Shown piece by piece: positions 18,903 to 28,722 of a DNA stretch of 64,000 nt. Position 1 is the first letter of the stretch. Every line of letters begins with the position of its first letter. The DNA lies in the NCBI GenBank assembly GCA_964371405.1, contig CAYJLV010000014.1:1-64000 (forward strand), given 5' to 3'. The stretch is from JAMHWF01 sp964371405 (GTDB taxonomy: Bacteria > Pseudomonadota > Gammaproteobacteria > Burkholderiales > Burkholderiaceae_C). Both the position numbers and the translations under genes were made by a program. The notes beneath the pieces were generated by a model, which saw only the letters and a list, made by a program, of their open reading frames with translations, had not been told where the DNA came from and made no database searches.

Positions 18903-19622
18903 ATGACCAACACGACGCACGACCACCGCCAGATGGCGCAGCGCATCGCCGAGAGCCTGCGCCTGCTCGAGGAGAGCCTGCCGATCCAGCGCCGCGTCGT
19001 GCACAACGGCGACACCATCTACCAGGCGGGCGAGGCGTTCGGCTGCCTGTACGTGATGAACTCGGGCTTCGTCAAGATCGTCAACCTGTCGCAGGACGGG
19101 CGCGAGCAGGTTGTCGGCCTGCATTTCCGCGGCGACTGGCTGGGCATGGACGGCATCGCCACCGGGCGCTACGGCTGCGACGCCGTCGCGATGGACACCG
19201 GCGAAGTCTGGAGCGTGCGCTACGACGCGCTGCTCGCCGCCGCCGTCAAGCAGCCGGCGCTGCTGGTCGCGATGCACCAGGCGATGAGCCGCGAGCTCGG
19301 CCGGGACCGCGACACGCTGCTGTCGCTGTGCACGTTGCCGGCCGATGCGCGCGTCGCCGACTTCCTGCGCTACTGGGCCGACGCGCTGGCCGAGCGCGGC
19401 CTGCGCACCGACCAGATCACGCTGCGCATGACGCGCGCCGAGATCGGCAACTACCTCGGCATGACGCTCGAAAGCGTCAGCCGCGCGCTGTCGCGCCTGG
19501 CGCGCGGCGACGTGATCCGCTTCAGCGAGAAGGGCCGCCGCGACATCGAGATCCCCGAGGTCGGCGCGCTGACGAAGTTCATCCAGCGCAGCATGACGCC
19601 GGCAGGCGCCAGCGTGCACTGA
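18903..19622 (+). CDS. Crp/Fnr-family transcription regulator without Fe-S cysteines
   Basis: This 239-aa regulator has an N-terminal cyclic-nucleotide-binding-type beta-barrel (about 25-130) and a C-terminal winged helix. The recognition helix reads TLESVSRALSRL, with Glu190, Ser193 and Arg194 in the positions FNR uses to read TTGA half-sites. Cysteines occur only at 48, 92 and 143. The N-terminal cluster cysteines of oxygen-sensing FNR are absent, so the signal is not obviously a 4Fe-4S cluster. A FNR-like palindrome lies in its own upstream region and nine more lie elsewhere in the window. It is the best candidate controller of these sites. Confidence 0.92.
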   Translation: MTNTTHDHRQMAQRIAESLRLLEESLPIQRRVVHNGDTIYQAGEAFGCLYVMNSGFVKIVNLSQDGREQVVGLHFRGDWLGMDGIATGRYGCDAVAMDTGEVWSVRYDALLAAAVKQPALLVAMHQAMSRELGRDRDTLLSLCTLPADARVADFLRYWADALAERGLRTDQITLRMTRAEIGNYLGMTLESVSRALSRLARGDVIRFSEKGRRDIEIPEVGALTKFIQRSMTPAGASVH

Positions 19623-19630
19623 CGACCCCT

Positions 19631-19652
19631 CGGCCGACGGGACCGTCGGCCG
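19631..19652 (+). terminator. Hairpin after crp/fnr gene
   Basis: CGGCCGACGG and CCGTCGGCCG are perfect inverted repeats around GA, eight bases after the stop codon. Few thymines follow, so this is a weak intrinsic terminator or a stability hairpin. Confidence 0.6.
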
Positions 19653-19756
19653 TTCCCCCGGGGCCATGAGGGGCCTCTTCGTGATCCTTGGGATCGCGGG
19701 CCGGCTTGGGAGATTCCCGGCGCTTGGCCCTTGGCCCTTGGCCTGTGCGGTACGTC

Positions 19757-21841
19757 TTATGTCTTGAGCACCCGCACGATCGCGCGCGCGAGTTGGGTGC
19801 GCGTGAACGGCTTGTGCAGCAGCTCCCACGGCGGCGGGCGGTCGAGCACCCCGCTGGAATAGCCCGACATCAGCAGAACCGGCAATCCCGGCATGCGGCG
19901 CTCGGCCTCGGCGGCGAAGTCGGTGCCGCGCATGCCGGCGCCGAGCGCGATGTCGCTGAGCAGCAGGTCGAACGGCAGCGCTGCGTCGGCGGTATCGGCG
20001 CCGAGCAGCGGCAGCGCCTGCTCGGCGTTGGCGCACGGCGTGACACTGCAGCCCAGCGCCTCGAGGAAGGTCTGCGCGATGCGGCGCACCTCGGCGTCGT
20101 CCTCGACCAGCAGCACGCGCGTGCCGGACGGCACGTCGGCGCTCTCCGGCGCGATGTCGTCGTCGGCTGCGGCGACGCCCGGGCGCGGCAGGTACAGCGT
20201 GATCGTCGTGCCGACGCCGAGCAGGCTGTCGATCGTCACCGCGCCGCGCGACTGGCGCGCGAAGCCGTACACCGTCGACAGGCCGAGGCCGGTGCCGCGG
20301 CCGGCGTCCTTCGTCGTGAAGAAGGGCTCGAAGGCGCGCTCGCGGATCGACGCCGACATGCCGGTGCCGGTGTCGGCCACCGAGATCGCGACGTAGCCGG
20401 CGGCGACGCTGCCCTCATCGGCCGCGCCGTCTTCGGATGCCTCGACGGCGAGGCCGGGAGGCAGCGCGTCGCAGGGTCGGCACCGGAAGGCGAGGGTGCC
20501 GCCGTCGGGCATGGCGTCGCGCGCATTGATCGCGACGTTGAGCAGCGCCGATTCGAGCTGCGACAGGTCGGCCAGGCAGTGCGGCCCGCTGCGCAGCGCG
20601 TCGACCGAGATGTGGATGCGCTGGTCGAGCGTGCGCCGCAGCATGCCCGTCAGAGCGTGCAGCAGCGCGCCGACGTCGACGGTGCTCGGCTGCAGCACCT
20701 GGCGGCGCGAGAACGCGAGCAGCTTGCTCGTCAGGTCGGCGGCGCGGCGCGTCGCGCGGCTCGCCGCCGCGACCATCTGGCGGCCGAAGGCGTCGTCGGC
20801 GAGCACGGGCAGGTCTTCCAGCACCTGCAGGTTGCCCGAGATCACGGTCAGCAGGTTGTTGAAGTCGTGCGCGATGCCGCCCGTGAGCTGGCCGACGCTC
20901 TCCAGCCGCTGCGAGTGGTTGAGCTGCTCCTCGGACTGGGTGCGCTGCAGGCTCGTCGTCAGCAGGCTCGACAGCGCGTCGAGGAATCGCACCTCGTCGT
21001 CGCCGAAACGCTGGCGCTTGCGCGAGCGCACCGTCAGCGCGCCGACGATGCGCCCGCGGTCCGACAGCGGCACCGCCAGCGCGCAGGTCAGCCCGGCCGC
21101 GAGGTAGGCCGTCGGAACGACGAAGCGGGTTTCGCTGGCGTAGTCCTCGACGACGAAGGGTCGGCCGGTGGAGATCATGTGGCCGGGCGGCGTGTCGCGC
21201 CGGTTCGGCAGGAGGTCGCCGCGCTGCTCGCCCGGCAGCAGGTTGACGCCGCCGGCGACGCGGAACTCGAGGCCGTTGGGTTCGAGCAGGAAGATGGCGC
21301 AGGTGTCGGCGTCGAGCGCCTGCGTGGCGACGACCGGCACCTGCGCCAGCAGCGTCGTCGGGTCGCGCGAGTCGACCGCCAGCCGGCCGATCTGCGCCAC
21401 CTGCTCGGCGTAATGGGCGCGCTGCAGCGCCTGGCGCACGCGCGGGTAGGCGCCGATGCCGCGCACCGCGGCGACGACGAACGGCAGCCCCTGCTGCTGC
21501 AGCGGGCTGAGCGCGATCTCGACCATCACTTCGCTGCCGTCGCGGCGCCGCGCGACGAGGTCCATCTGTGTGCCCATCGGCCTCGGCACCGGCGCGTCGC
21601 CGTAGCTGTGCCGGTAGTCGGCGTGGCGCGCGCGCACGCTCGCGGGCACCAGGTCGTCGACCGGGAGGCCGGCGAGCTCGCCCGGGCCGTAGCCGAGCAG
21701 CGCCTCGGCGTGCGGGTTCGCCAGCACGATGTCGCCGTCGGCATCGACGACGAGCAGTGCGTCGGGGTAGGCGGCGAACAGCGCGCGGTACGCCGTCAGG
21801 TCGTCGATGCCGGGCAGTGCCGGGGTCGCCTTGTGCGGCAT
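19757..21841 (-). CDS. PAS-GAF hybrid sensor histidine kinase
   Basis: This is a 694-aa soluble sensor kinase with no membrane segment. PAS lies at about 15-130 (ALLVVDADGDIVLANPHAEALLGY) and GAF at about 145-300. The HisKA domain carries phospho-His325 in GGIAHDFNNLL, and an HATPase domain follows (GTGLGLSTVYGF). A C-terminal receiver (about 570-690, RVLLVEDDAEVRR) has LLLSDIALGAGMRG as the acceptor region. It follows an OmpR-type regulator gene by 27 bases in the same direction, and the two probably work together. The signal is unknown and likely cytoplasmic. Confidence 0.92.
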   Translation of the reverse strand: MPHKATPALPGIDDLTAYRALFAAYPDALLVVDADGDIVLANPHAEALLGYGPGELAGLPVDDLVPASVRARHADYRHSYGDAPVPRPMGTQMDLVARRRDGSEVMVEIALSPLQQQGLPFVVAAVRGIGAYPRVRQALQRAHYAEQVAQIGRLAVDSRDPTTLLAQVPVVATQALDADTCAIFLLEPNGLEFRVAGGVNLLPGEQRGDLLPNRRDTPPGHMISTGRPFVVEDYASETRFVVPTAYLAAGLTCALAVPLSDRGRIVGALTVRSRKRQRFGDDEVRFLDALSSLLTTSLQRTQSEEQLNHSQRLESVGQLTGGIAHDFNNLLTVISGNLQVLEDLPVLADDAFGRQMVAAASRATRRAADLTSKLLAFSRRQVLQPSTVDVGALLHALTGMLRRTLDQRIHISVDALRSGPHCLADLSQLESALLNVAINARDAMPDGGTLAFRCRPCDALPPGLAVEASEDGAADEGSVAAGYVAISVADTGTGMSASIRERAFEPFFTTKDAGRGTGLGLSTVYGFARQSRGAVTIDSLLGVGTTITLYLPRPGVAAADDDIAPESADVPSGTRVLLVEDDAEVRRIAQTFLEALGCSVTPCANAEQALPLLGADTADAALPFDLLLSDIALGAGMRGTDFAAEAERRMPGLPVLLMSGYSSGVLDRPPPWELLHKPFTRTQLARAIVRVLKT

Positions 21842-21868
21842 CGGGTCTCCGTCGGGTGAACTCGAGCC

Positions 21869-22603
<735 letters not shown>

Positions 22604-22706
22604 GCGGCGATATTACCGTCGGCGCGAAGGGCGCGCCGGCGGCCGCCGCGAAGGGCGCTCAAGGAACGCCGGGCCGTCCCAAGTTTCTTGGCCCCCGCGG
22701 GGGGGC

Positions 22707-22727
22707 GGGCCGGGCGCAGCCCGGCCC
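22707..22727 (-). terminator. GC-rich hairpin after hsp20
   Basis: GGGCCGGGC and GCCCGGCCC are perfect 9-bp arms around GCA, beginning 10 bases past the Hsp20 stop on the minus strand. No T tract is present. It also separates hsp20 from the response-regulator gene. Confidence 0.55.
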
Positions 22728-22736
22728 TGGGGGCGC

Positions 22737-23171
22737 TCAATCGATGGAGATCTTGCGGCTGCGCGCGCCCTCGCGCTTGGGCAGCGTCAGCTTGAGCACA
22801 CCGTCCTCGAGCTTGGCGACCACCTGGGTTTCGTCGATGTCGCAACCGAGCGTGAAGCTGCGCGCCACGCGGCCGCGATAGGTCTCGCGCACCAGCACGC
22901 GGCCCTTCTTCTCGTCCTTCTGCTCGAAGTCTTTCTTCACTTCGGCGCTGATCGAGACGTGGTTGCCGTCGACTTCGACGTGGATGTCTTCCTTCTTGGC
23001 GCCCGGGATCTCGGCGCGCACGGCGTAGTCCATTTCGTTCTCGTCGACGTCGAGGCGGATCTCGCGCAGCGGCTCGATATTGCCCGACGCGGGGGCAGGC
23101 CACGCCGACAGGCGGCGGAACAGCTCGGGGAACATGTCGTCGAGGCTTTCGAAACGGGTCAGTGCATTCAT
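22737..23171 (-). CDS. Small heat-shock protein Hsp20
   Basis: This 144-aa alpha-crystallin-type chaperone holds unfolding proteins for refolding by DnaK. The crystallin domain (about 40-135) includes YAVRAEIPGAKKEDIHVEVD, VRETYRGRVARSFTLG and the C-terminal KLTLPKREGARSRKISID. The start at 23171 is preceded by a strong ribosome site (AAAGGAG). The first 40 residues carry the typical amphipathic N-terminus (ESLDDMFPELFRRL). It is divergent from a PaaK-like ligase gene. The shared gap carries two FNR-like sites, one 70 bases ahead of this gene, so low-oxygen or energy-stress induction is likely. Confidence 0.93.
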   Translation of the reverse strand: MNALTRFESLDDMFPELFRRLSAWPAPASGNIEPLREIRLDVDENEMDYAVRAEIPGAKKEDIHVEVDGNHVSISAEVKKDFEQKDEKKGRVLVRETYRGRVARSFTLGCDIDETQVVAKLEDGVLKLTLPKREGARSRKISID

Positions 23172-23241
23172 GTCGAAATACTCCTTTCTTGCGCAGGGGT
23201 TGAACCGCGGATCGGCTCCAGGCCCCACAGATGGGAACGCT

Positions 23242-23255
23242 TTGCCGGAGGTCAA
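23242..23255. promoter_or_regulatory. FNR-like box upstream of hsp20
   Basis: TTGCCGGAGGTCAA has a full GTCAA right half and an imperfect left half. It is 70 bases upstream of the Hsp20 start. Confidence 0.5.
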
Positions 23256-23277
23256 GACCCTGCTGCTGCCGCGCGCG

Positions 23278-23291
23278 TTGACGCCGCGCAA
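23278..23291. promoter_or_regulatory. FNR-like box upstream of PaaK-like ligase gene
   Basis: TTGACGCCGCGCAA combines a TTGAC left half with a CGCAA right half, 48 bases upstream of the ligase start and 36 bases centre-to-centre from the preceding site. The same mixed half-sites occur before two universal stress genes. Confidence 0.55.
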
Positions 23292-23339
23292 GGCAGCGTG
23301 GCGCTCGCATCGCTACCGTGGTCGTTCTCGGAGGCCGCG

Positions 23340-24719
23340 ATGTGGACCGCTCTGGATGTCTGGCGCAGCGGCGCCGTCGCGCTCGACGTGGCGCTGGCCG
23401 CGCACAGCGCGCCGGCGGCGATCGCGCTGCGCCGCGAACGGCGCTGGGCCGCGCTGGTCGAGGCGGCGCGGCGCGTGCCGCTGTACCGCGACCGGCTCGG
23501 CCCCGCCGGCGCCGCCGTGCCCCGGCTCGAATCGGTGCCGCCGCTGGCGCGGCGCGAACTGATGCAGCGCCTGCCCGAGTCGTTCGCGCCCGAGGCCGGC
23601 ATCGACACGGCGGCGCTGCGCGCCTTCGTTGCCGACGCGGCGCGCATCGGCGAGCCGTTCCGCGGCGACTGCTGGGCCTGGGAGAGTTCGGGCAGCAGCG
23701 GCGAGCCCGCCGTCTTCGTGCAGGACGCGCAGGCGATGGCGGTCTATGACGCGCTCGAAGCGCTGCGCCGCGTGCCGCCGGCGACGCCGGCACGCTGGCT
23801 CGACCCGTGGTACCTCGGCGCGCGCATCGCGTTCGTCGGCGCGACGACGGGGCACTTCGCGAGCACGGTGTCGATCGAGCGGCTGCGTCGGCTGCAACCG
23901 GCGGCGGGCGACAGGTTGCGCGGCTTCTCGTTCCTGCAGCCCGTCGGCGCGCTCGTCGCGCAACTGCAGGACTTCGGTCCGACGGTGCTCGCCGGCTACC
24001 CGACGGCGGCGCTGCTGCTCGCCGAGGAGCAGGCAGCCGGGCGCCTGCGGCTCGCGCTGACGGAGGTGTGGACCGGCGGCGAGACGCTGTCGCCGTCGAT
24101 GCGTGCCGCGATCGGCGAGCGCTTCGGCTGCCCGGTGAGCGACAGCTACGGCGCATCGGAGTTCCTCGCGATGGCTTCGCAGTGCCGCTGCGGCGCGCTG
24201 CACCTCAACAGCGACTGGGTGATCCTCGAACCCGTCGACGCCGCGTACCGCCCGGTGCCGCCGGGCACCGAGGGCCACACGACGCTGCTGACCAACCTGG
24301 CCAACCACGTGCAGCCGCTGATCCGCTACGACCTCGGCGACCGCGTGCGTCTCCGCGCCGAGCGCTGCGCCTGCGGCTCGCCGCTGCCGGCGATCGACGT
24401 GCAGGGCCGCACCGACGAGATGCTGGCGTTCGCCGGCGCCGCCGGCCGCGTCGTGCGCCTTCCGCCGCTCGCGCTGACGACGGTGCTGGAGGACGACGCC
24501 GGCGTCTTCGACTTCCAGCTCGTGCAACGGGGCGCGCGGCAACTGCTGCTGACGGTGGCCGACGCGCAGGGCGCGCCGGCGCTGCGCCAGGCGCGCACGG
24601 CGCTCGCCGCCTATCTGCGAGCCCAGGGGCTCGGCCAGGTGCGGCTCGAGGCGAAGCTCGGGCCTGCGTCAGTGCGCGGGCGCAGCGGGAAGATGCCGCG
24701 GGTGGTGTGCGCGCGGTAG
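23340..24719 (+). CDS. Phenylacetate-CoA ligase (PaaK)-like adenylating enzyme
   Basis: This 459-aa member of the PaaK/coenzyme-F390-synthetase branch of adenylate-forming enzymes has a Ser/Gly-rich P-loop at WESSGSSGEPAVF. It also has VWTGGETLSPSMR, DSYGASEF (adenine-binding), a Cys pair (CRCGALH), and RYDLGDRV with a later CACGSPLP and QGRTDEM. The upstream helix PLYRDRL is typical. The substrate is not determinable. A FNR-like box and divergence from hsp20 place it in the stress cluster rather than in an aromatic degradation operon; no paa genes are nearby. Confidence 0.82.
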   Translation: MWTALDVWRSGAVALDVALAAHSAPAAIALRRERRWAALVEAARRVPLYRDRLGPAGAAVPRLESVPPLARRELMQRLPESFAPEAGIDTAALRAFVADAARIGEPFRGDCWAWESSGSSGEPAVFVQDAQAMAVYDALEALRRVPPATPARWLDPWYLGARIAFVGATTGHFASTVSIERLRRLQPAAGDRLRGFSFLQPVGALVAQLQDFGPTVLAGYPTAALLLAEEQAAGRLRLALTEVWTGGETLSPSMRAAIGERFGCPVSDSYGASEFLAMASQCRCGALHLNSDWVILEPVDAAYRPVPPGTEGHTTLLTNLANHVQPLIRYDLGDRVRLRAERCACGSPLPAIDVQGRTDEMLAFAGAAGRVVRLPPLALTTVLEDDAGVFDFQLVQRGARQLLLTVADAQGAPALRQARTALAAYLRAQGLGQVRLEAKLGPASVRGRSGKMPRVVCAR

Positions 24720-24784
24720 CAGGCGCTCCGCGGTGAGTTGCAGGCCCGACCCGACGGCTTATGCTCTTGCCCGGGAGGGCCGTC

Positions 24785-27154
24785 GTGAACGAAGCCGACA
24801 CGTGTCGAAAATTCGTCGTGCCATTGCTGCAGGCCGCCGGGTGGGACGACGAGCCGCATTCCATCGCTGAACAACGCAGCATCACCGACGGCCGAATCGT
24901 GCCGGTCGGCCGCGGCTTCGTTCGCAAGCCGCCCAAGCGTGTGGACTATCTCCTGCGTGCCACGCGCGACCTGCCGCTGGCCGTGGTGGAAGCCAAGGCC
25001 GGCTGGCGCAACGCCAGCGACGGCATCCAGCAGGCGCGCGACTACGCCGAGATGCTGGGCCTGAAGTTCGCGTTCGCGACCAACGGCCACGAGATCGTCG
25101 AGATCGACTGCTTCGTCGGTACCGAGACCACCCGCAGCGACTTCCCCAGGCCCGAGCAGTTGCTGCAGCGCTACCGCGAAGGCAGCGGCCTTTCCAGCGA
25201 AGTCGACTCGCAGCGCCTGCTCGAGCCCTACAACCTGACCGCGGGCAAGCCGCCGCGCTACTACCAGCGCATCGCCATCGACTGCGCGGTCGAGGCCATT
25301 CTGGGCGGCCGCACACGCCTGCTGCTGACCCTGGCCACGGGCACCGGCAAGACCAGCGTCGCCTTCCAGATCTGCTGGAAGTTGTGGACCACGCGCTGGA
25401 ACCGCAGCGGCGAACCGCGCCGGCCCAAGATCCTGTTCCTGGCCGACCGCAACTTTCTCGTCGACGATCCCATGGCCAAGGATTTCGCGCCCTTCGGCGA
25501 CGCGCGCCACAAGATCGAGTCGGGCGAGGTCGTGCAGGGCCGCGACATGTACTTCGCCATCTACCAGGCCATGGCCGAAGACGAGCGCCGGGAAGGCCTG
25601 TTCCGAAGCTACCCACGCGACTTCTTCGACCTGATCGTGGTCGACGAATGCCACCGCGGCAGCGCCCGCGCCGACAGCGCCTGGCGCGACATCCTGAACC
25701 ACTTCGAGCCGGCCGCGCAGTTGGGCATGACGGCGACGCCGCTGCGCGAGGACAGCCGCGACACCTACCGGTATTTCGGCAACCCGCTGTACACCTACAC
25801 GCTGCAGCAGGGCATCGCCGACGGCTTCCTGGCGCCCTATCGCGTGCACCGCGTCGTCACCGAATGGGACGCCGCCGGCTGGCGCCCCAACGCGGGTGAC
25901 GTGGACCGCTACGGCCGAAGCATCCCCGACGACGAATACCAGACCAACGACTTCGAGCGCGCCGTCGCATTGAAGGCGCGCACCCAGGCCATCGCGCGCC
26001 ACCTCAGCGACTTCCTGCGCAAGAGCGACCGCTACGCCAAGACCATCGTCTTCTGCGTCGATCAGGAGCACGCCGCCGAGATGCGCAGTGCGCTCGTCGC
26101 GCTGAACCCGGACCTGGTGGCGCAACACTCCGACTACGTGTGCCGCGTCACCGCCGACGAGGGCGACATCGGCGCCGGCCACCGCAGCAGGTTCCAGGAC
26201 CCGGAGAACCGGACGCCGGTCATCCTGACCTCGTCGCAACTGCTCACCACAGGGCTGGATGCGCCCACCTGCAAGAACGTGGTGCTGGCCCGCGTGGTCG
26301 GATCGATGAGCGAGTTCAAGCAGATCATCGGCCGCGGCACCCGCGTCAAGGACGAGTACGGCAAGCTCTGGTTCAACATCATCGACTACACCGGCTCGGC
26401 CACGCGGCTGTTCGCCGACCCGGCCTTCGACGGCGAGCCCGCGCGGGTGACGCAGGAAGAGATCGACGCTGCGGGCTTGGCCGTGGCACCGGCCGAGGTC
26501 GTCGCGGCCGAGCCCGAACCCGCGGCCGAAATCGTCGACACCGGTACCGGTGGCGTCATCGAGCCCGACGAAGCGCAGCACCGCCGCAAGTTCTATTTCG
26601 ATGGCGGCCATGTCGAGATCGCCGCGCACCTGGTCTATGAACTCGACACCGATGGGGCTCAGCTTCGCGTGGTGCGCTACGCCGACTACGCGGCCGAGAG
26701 CGTGCGCCTGATCGTGCCCTCGGCCCCGGAGCTGCGGCGCCGCTGGGCCGTGCCGGCGCAACGCTCCGGGATCATCGACGCGTTGCGCGAGCGCGGCATC
26801 GACTTCACCGAACTGGCCGAATCCACCGGCCAGCCCGAGGCCGACCCCTTCGACCTGCTGTGCCACCTGGCTTTCAATGCCCCGCTGCGCACGCGCCGTG
26901 AACGCGCGCTGGCGCTCAGGCGCGAGCGCCCCGACTTCTGGCAGCGCTTCGGACCCGAGGCGCGGCAGTTGCTGGAAGAACTGCTGGAGAAGTACGCCGA
27001 ACACGGCGACGCCCAGTTCGTGCTGCCCGACGTGCTGCGCGTGCCGCCGATCAGCGGCCACGGCCAGCCGGCCGAGATCATCCGCCTCTTCGGCGGTGCT
27101 GAACAATTGCGCGCCGCCGTCACCGACCTGCAGAACCTGTTGTACGCCTCCTGA
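24785..27154 (+). CDS. hsdR: Type I restriction enzyme R subunit
   Basis: This 789-aa motor/nuclease subunit has an N-terminal PD-(D/E)xK nuclease core with Asp54 and Glu69-x-Lys71 in VDYLLRAT...VVEAKAGW. The SF2 helicase domain follows: Walker A ATGTGKT (184-190), DECH (287-290), GMTATP, and QIIGRGTRVKDEYGK as motif VI. A C-terminal helical domain ends the protein. GTG at 24785 is chosen because GGGAGGG lies just upstream; the in-frame ATG at 24761 has no such site. It is the first gene of an R-M-S operon and starts 65 bases after the PaaK-like gene, where the foreign island appears to begin. Confidence 0.93.
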   Translation: MNEADTCRKFVVPLLQAAGWDDEPHSIAEQRSITDGRIVPVGRGFVRKPPKRVDYLLRATRDLPLAVVEAKAGWRNASDGIQQARDYAEMLGLKFAFATNGHEIVEIDCFVGTETTRSDFPRPEQLLQRYREGSGLSSEVDSQRLLEPYNLTAGKPPRYYQRIAIDCAVEAILGGRTRLLLTLATGTGKTSVAFQICWKLWTTRWNRSGEPRRPKILFLADRNFLVDDPMAKDFAPFGDARHKIESGEVVQGRDMYFAIYQAMAEDERREGLFRSYPRDFFDLIVVDECHRGSARADSAWRDILNHFEPAAQLGMTATPLREDSRDTYRYFGNPLYTYTLQQGIADGFLAPYRVHRVVTEWDAAGWRPNAGDVDRYGRSIPDDEYQTNDFERAVALKARTQAIARHLSDFLRKSDRYAKTIVFCVDQEHAAEMRSALVALNPDLVAQHSDYVCRVTADEGDIGAGHRSRFQDPENRTPVILTSSQLLTTGLDAPTCKNVVLARVVGSMSEFKQIIGRGTRVKDEYGKLWFNIIDYTGSATRLFADPAFDGEPARVTQEEIDAAGLAVAPAEVVAAEPEPAAEIVDTGTGGVIEPDEAQHRRKFYFDGGHVEIAAHLVYELDTDGAQLRVVRYADYAAESVRLIVPSAPELRRRWAVPAQRSGIIDALRERGIDFTELAESTGQPEADPFDLLCHLAFNAPLRTRRERALALRRERPDFWQRFGPEARQLLEELLEKYAEHGDAQFVLPDVLRVPPISGHGQPAEIIRLFGGAEQLRAAVTDLQNLLYAS

Positions 27155-27165
27155 ACCGCCGCCCG

Positions 27166-28722
27166 ATGCCGACCCGCAAGAAGAAGACCGACACCCCACC
27201 GCTCACCACCGCCCAGAGCCTTTCCAGCCTGCTCAAGTCGGCGCGCGACATCATGCGCAAGGACAAGGGCCTGAACGGCGACCTCGATCGTCTGCCGCTG
27301 CTGACTTGGGTGATGTTCCTGAAGTTCATGGACGACCTGGAGCGCCAGCAGGAAGACGAGGCCGTGCTCGCCGGCACGCGCTTTCGCCCGGCCATCGAGG
27401 CGCCCTACCGCTGGCGCGACTGGGCCGCCGCGAAGACCGGCCTGACCGGCGACGACCTGCTGGCGTTCGTCAACAACGAGCGTGCCTCGCGCCCCGACGG
27501 CAGCCAGGGCGCCGGGCTCTTCGCCTACCTGCGAAAGCTCACGGCCAGCAACGGCGACAAGCGCCGCGATGTCATCGCCACCGTGTTCCGCGGCATCGAC
27601 AACCGCATGAAGAGCGGCTACCTGCTGCGCGACGTGGTGGACAAGGTGGACGCCATCCACTTCACCGCCAGCGACGAGCTGCACACGCTGGGCGCGCTGT
27701 ACGAGAACCTGCTGCGCGAGATGCGCGACGCCGCGGGCGACGCCGGCGAGTTCTACACGCCTCGCACGCTGGTGCGGCTGATGGTCAGGCTACTGGACCC
27801 ACGCCTCGGCGAAACGGTGCTGGACCCGGCCAGCGGCACCGGCGGCTTTCTGGTGGATGCCTATGCGCACCTGGCCGGGCAGGTGCACACCGTGGCTGAG
27901 CGCAAGACGCTGCAGCGCGGCAGCATCCACGGCTGCGAGCCCAAGTCGCTGCCCTACCTGCTGTGCCAGATGAACCTGCTGCTGCACGGCCTGGACGCGC
28001 CCGACATCGACCCCGGCAACGCACTGCGCCACAAGCTCACCGACATCGGCCTGCGCGAGCGCGTGGACGTGATCCTGAGCAACCCGCCGTTCGGCGGCGA
28101 GGAAGAGAAGGGCATCCAGGGCAACTTCCCCGACGACAAGCAGACCAGCGAGACCGCGCTGCTCTTCCTGCAGCTCATCATGCGCCGCCTGCACCGCAGG
28201 CCCAGCAGCGCCGGCCGCCCGGCGCGTGCCGCAGTCGTGGTGCCCAACGGCACCCTGTTCGGCGACGGCGTGTGTGCGCGCATCAAGGCCGAGCTGCTGC
28301 GCGACTTCAACCTGCACACCATCCTGCGCCTGCCCAACGGCGTGTTCGCGCCCTACACCAGCATCCCCACCAACGTGCTGTTCTTCGACCGCAGCGGGCC
28401 GACGCAGGACGTCTGGTACTGGGAACACAAGCTCCCCGAGGGGCGCAAGAACTACACCAAGACGCAGCCGCTGCAGTTCGACGAGTTTGCTTCGCTGATG
28501 GCCTGGTGGGACAACCGGCAGGAAGGCGAGCAAGCTTGGAAAGTGCCGGCAGCCGAACTGCTGGCGGCCAACTGCAACCTCGATCGCAAGAATCCGCGCG
28601 CGGCGGACGACATCACGCACCGGGCGCCGGAAGAGCTGGTGGCGAGCATCCTGGAGAAGGAGGCGGAGATCGCGCGGATCGTCGGGCGGATTCAGGGGTT
28701 GCTTCACGGGGCTGCAACGTGA
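27166..28722 (+). CDS. hsdM: Type I restriction-modification DNA methyltransferase M subunit
   Basis: This is the 518-aa N6-adenine methyltransferase subunit. The helical N-terminal domain (about 20-160) is followed by the catalytic domain with EFYTPRTLVRLMV, AdoMet motif DPASGTGGF (220-228) and the catalytic NPPF (306-309). It starts 11 bases after hsdR, and its stop overlaps the GTG of hsdS. With HsdS it forms the modification enzyme, and with HsdR added the restriction complex. Length and motif order are complete, so it is probably functional. Confidence 0.95.
   Translation: MPTRKKKTDTPPLTTAQSLSSLLKSARDIMRKDKGLNGDLDRLPLLTWVMFLKFMDDLERQQEDEAVLAGTRFRPAIEAPYRWRDWAAAKTGLTGDDLLAFVNNERASRPDGSQGAGLFAYLRKLTASNGDKRRDVIATVFRGIDNRMKSGYLLRDVVDKVDAIHFTASDELHTLGALYENLLREMRDAAGDAGEFYTPRTLVRLMVRLLDPRLGETVLDPASGTGGFLVDAYAHLAGQVHTVAERKTLQRGSIHGCEPKSLPYLLCQMNLLLHGLDAPDIDPGNALRHKLTDIGLRERVDVILSNPPFGGEEEKGIQGNFPDDKQTSETALLFLQLIMRRLHRRPSSAGRPARAAVVVPNGTLFGDGVCARIKAELLRDFNLHTILRLPNGVFAPYTSIPTNVLFFDRSGPTQDVWYWEHKLPEGRKNYTKTQPLQFDEFASLMAWWDNRQEGEQAWKVPAAELLAANCNLDRKNPRAADDITHRAPEELVASILEKEAEIARIVGRIQGLLHGAAT

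Noticed and set aside
19688..21859. Plus-strand frame of about 720 codons opposite the PAS-GAF kinase
   Set aside because: It is antisense shadow sequence with repetitive composition. The minus strand carries clear PAS, GAF, HisKA, HATPase and receiver motifs.
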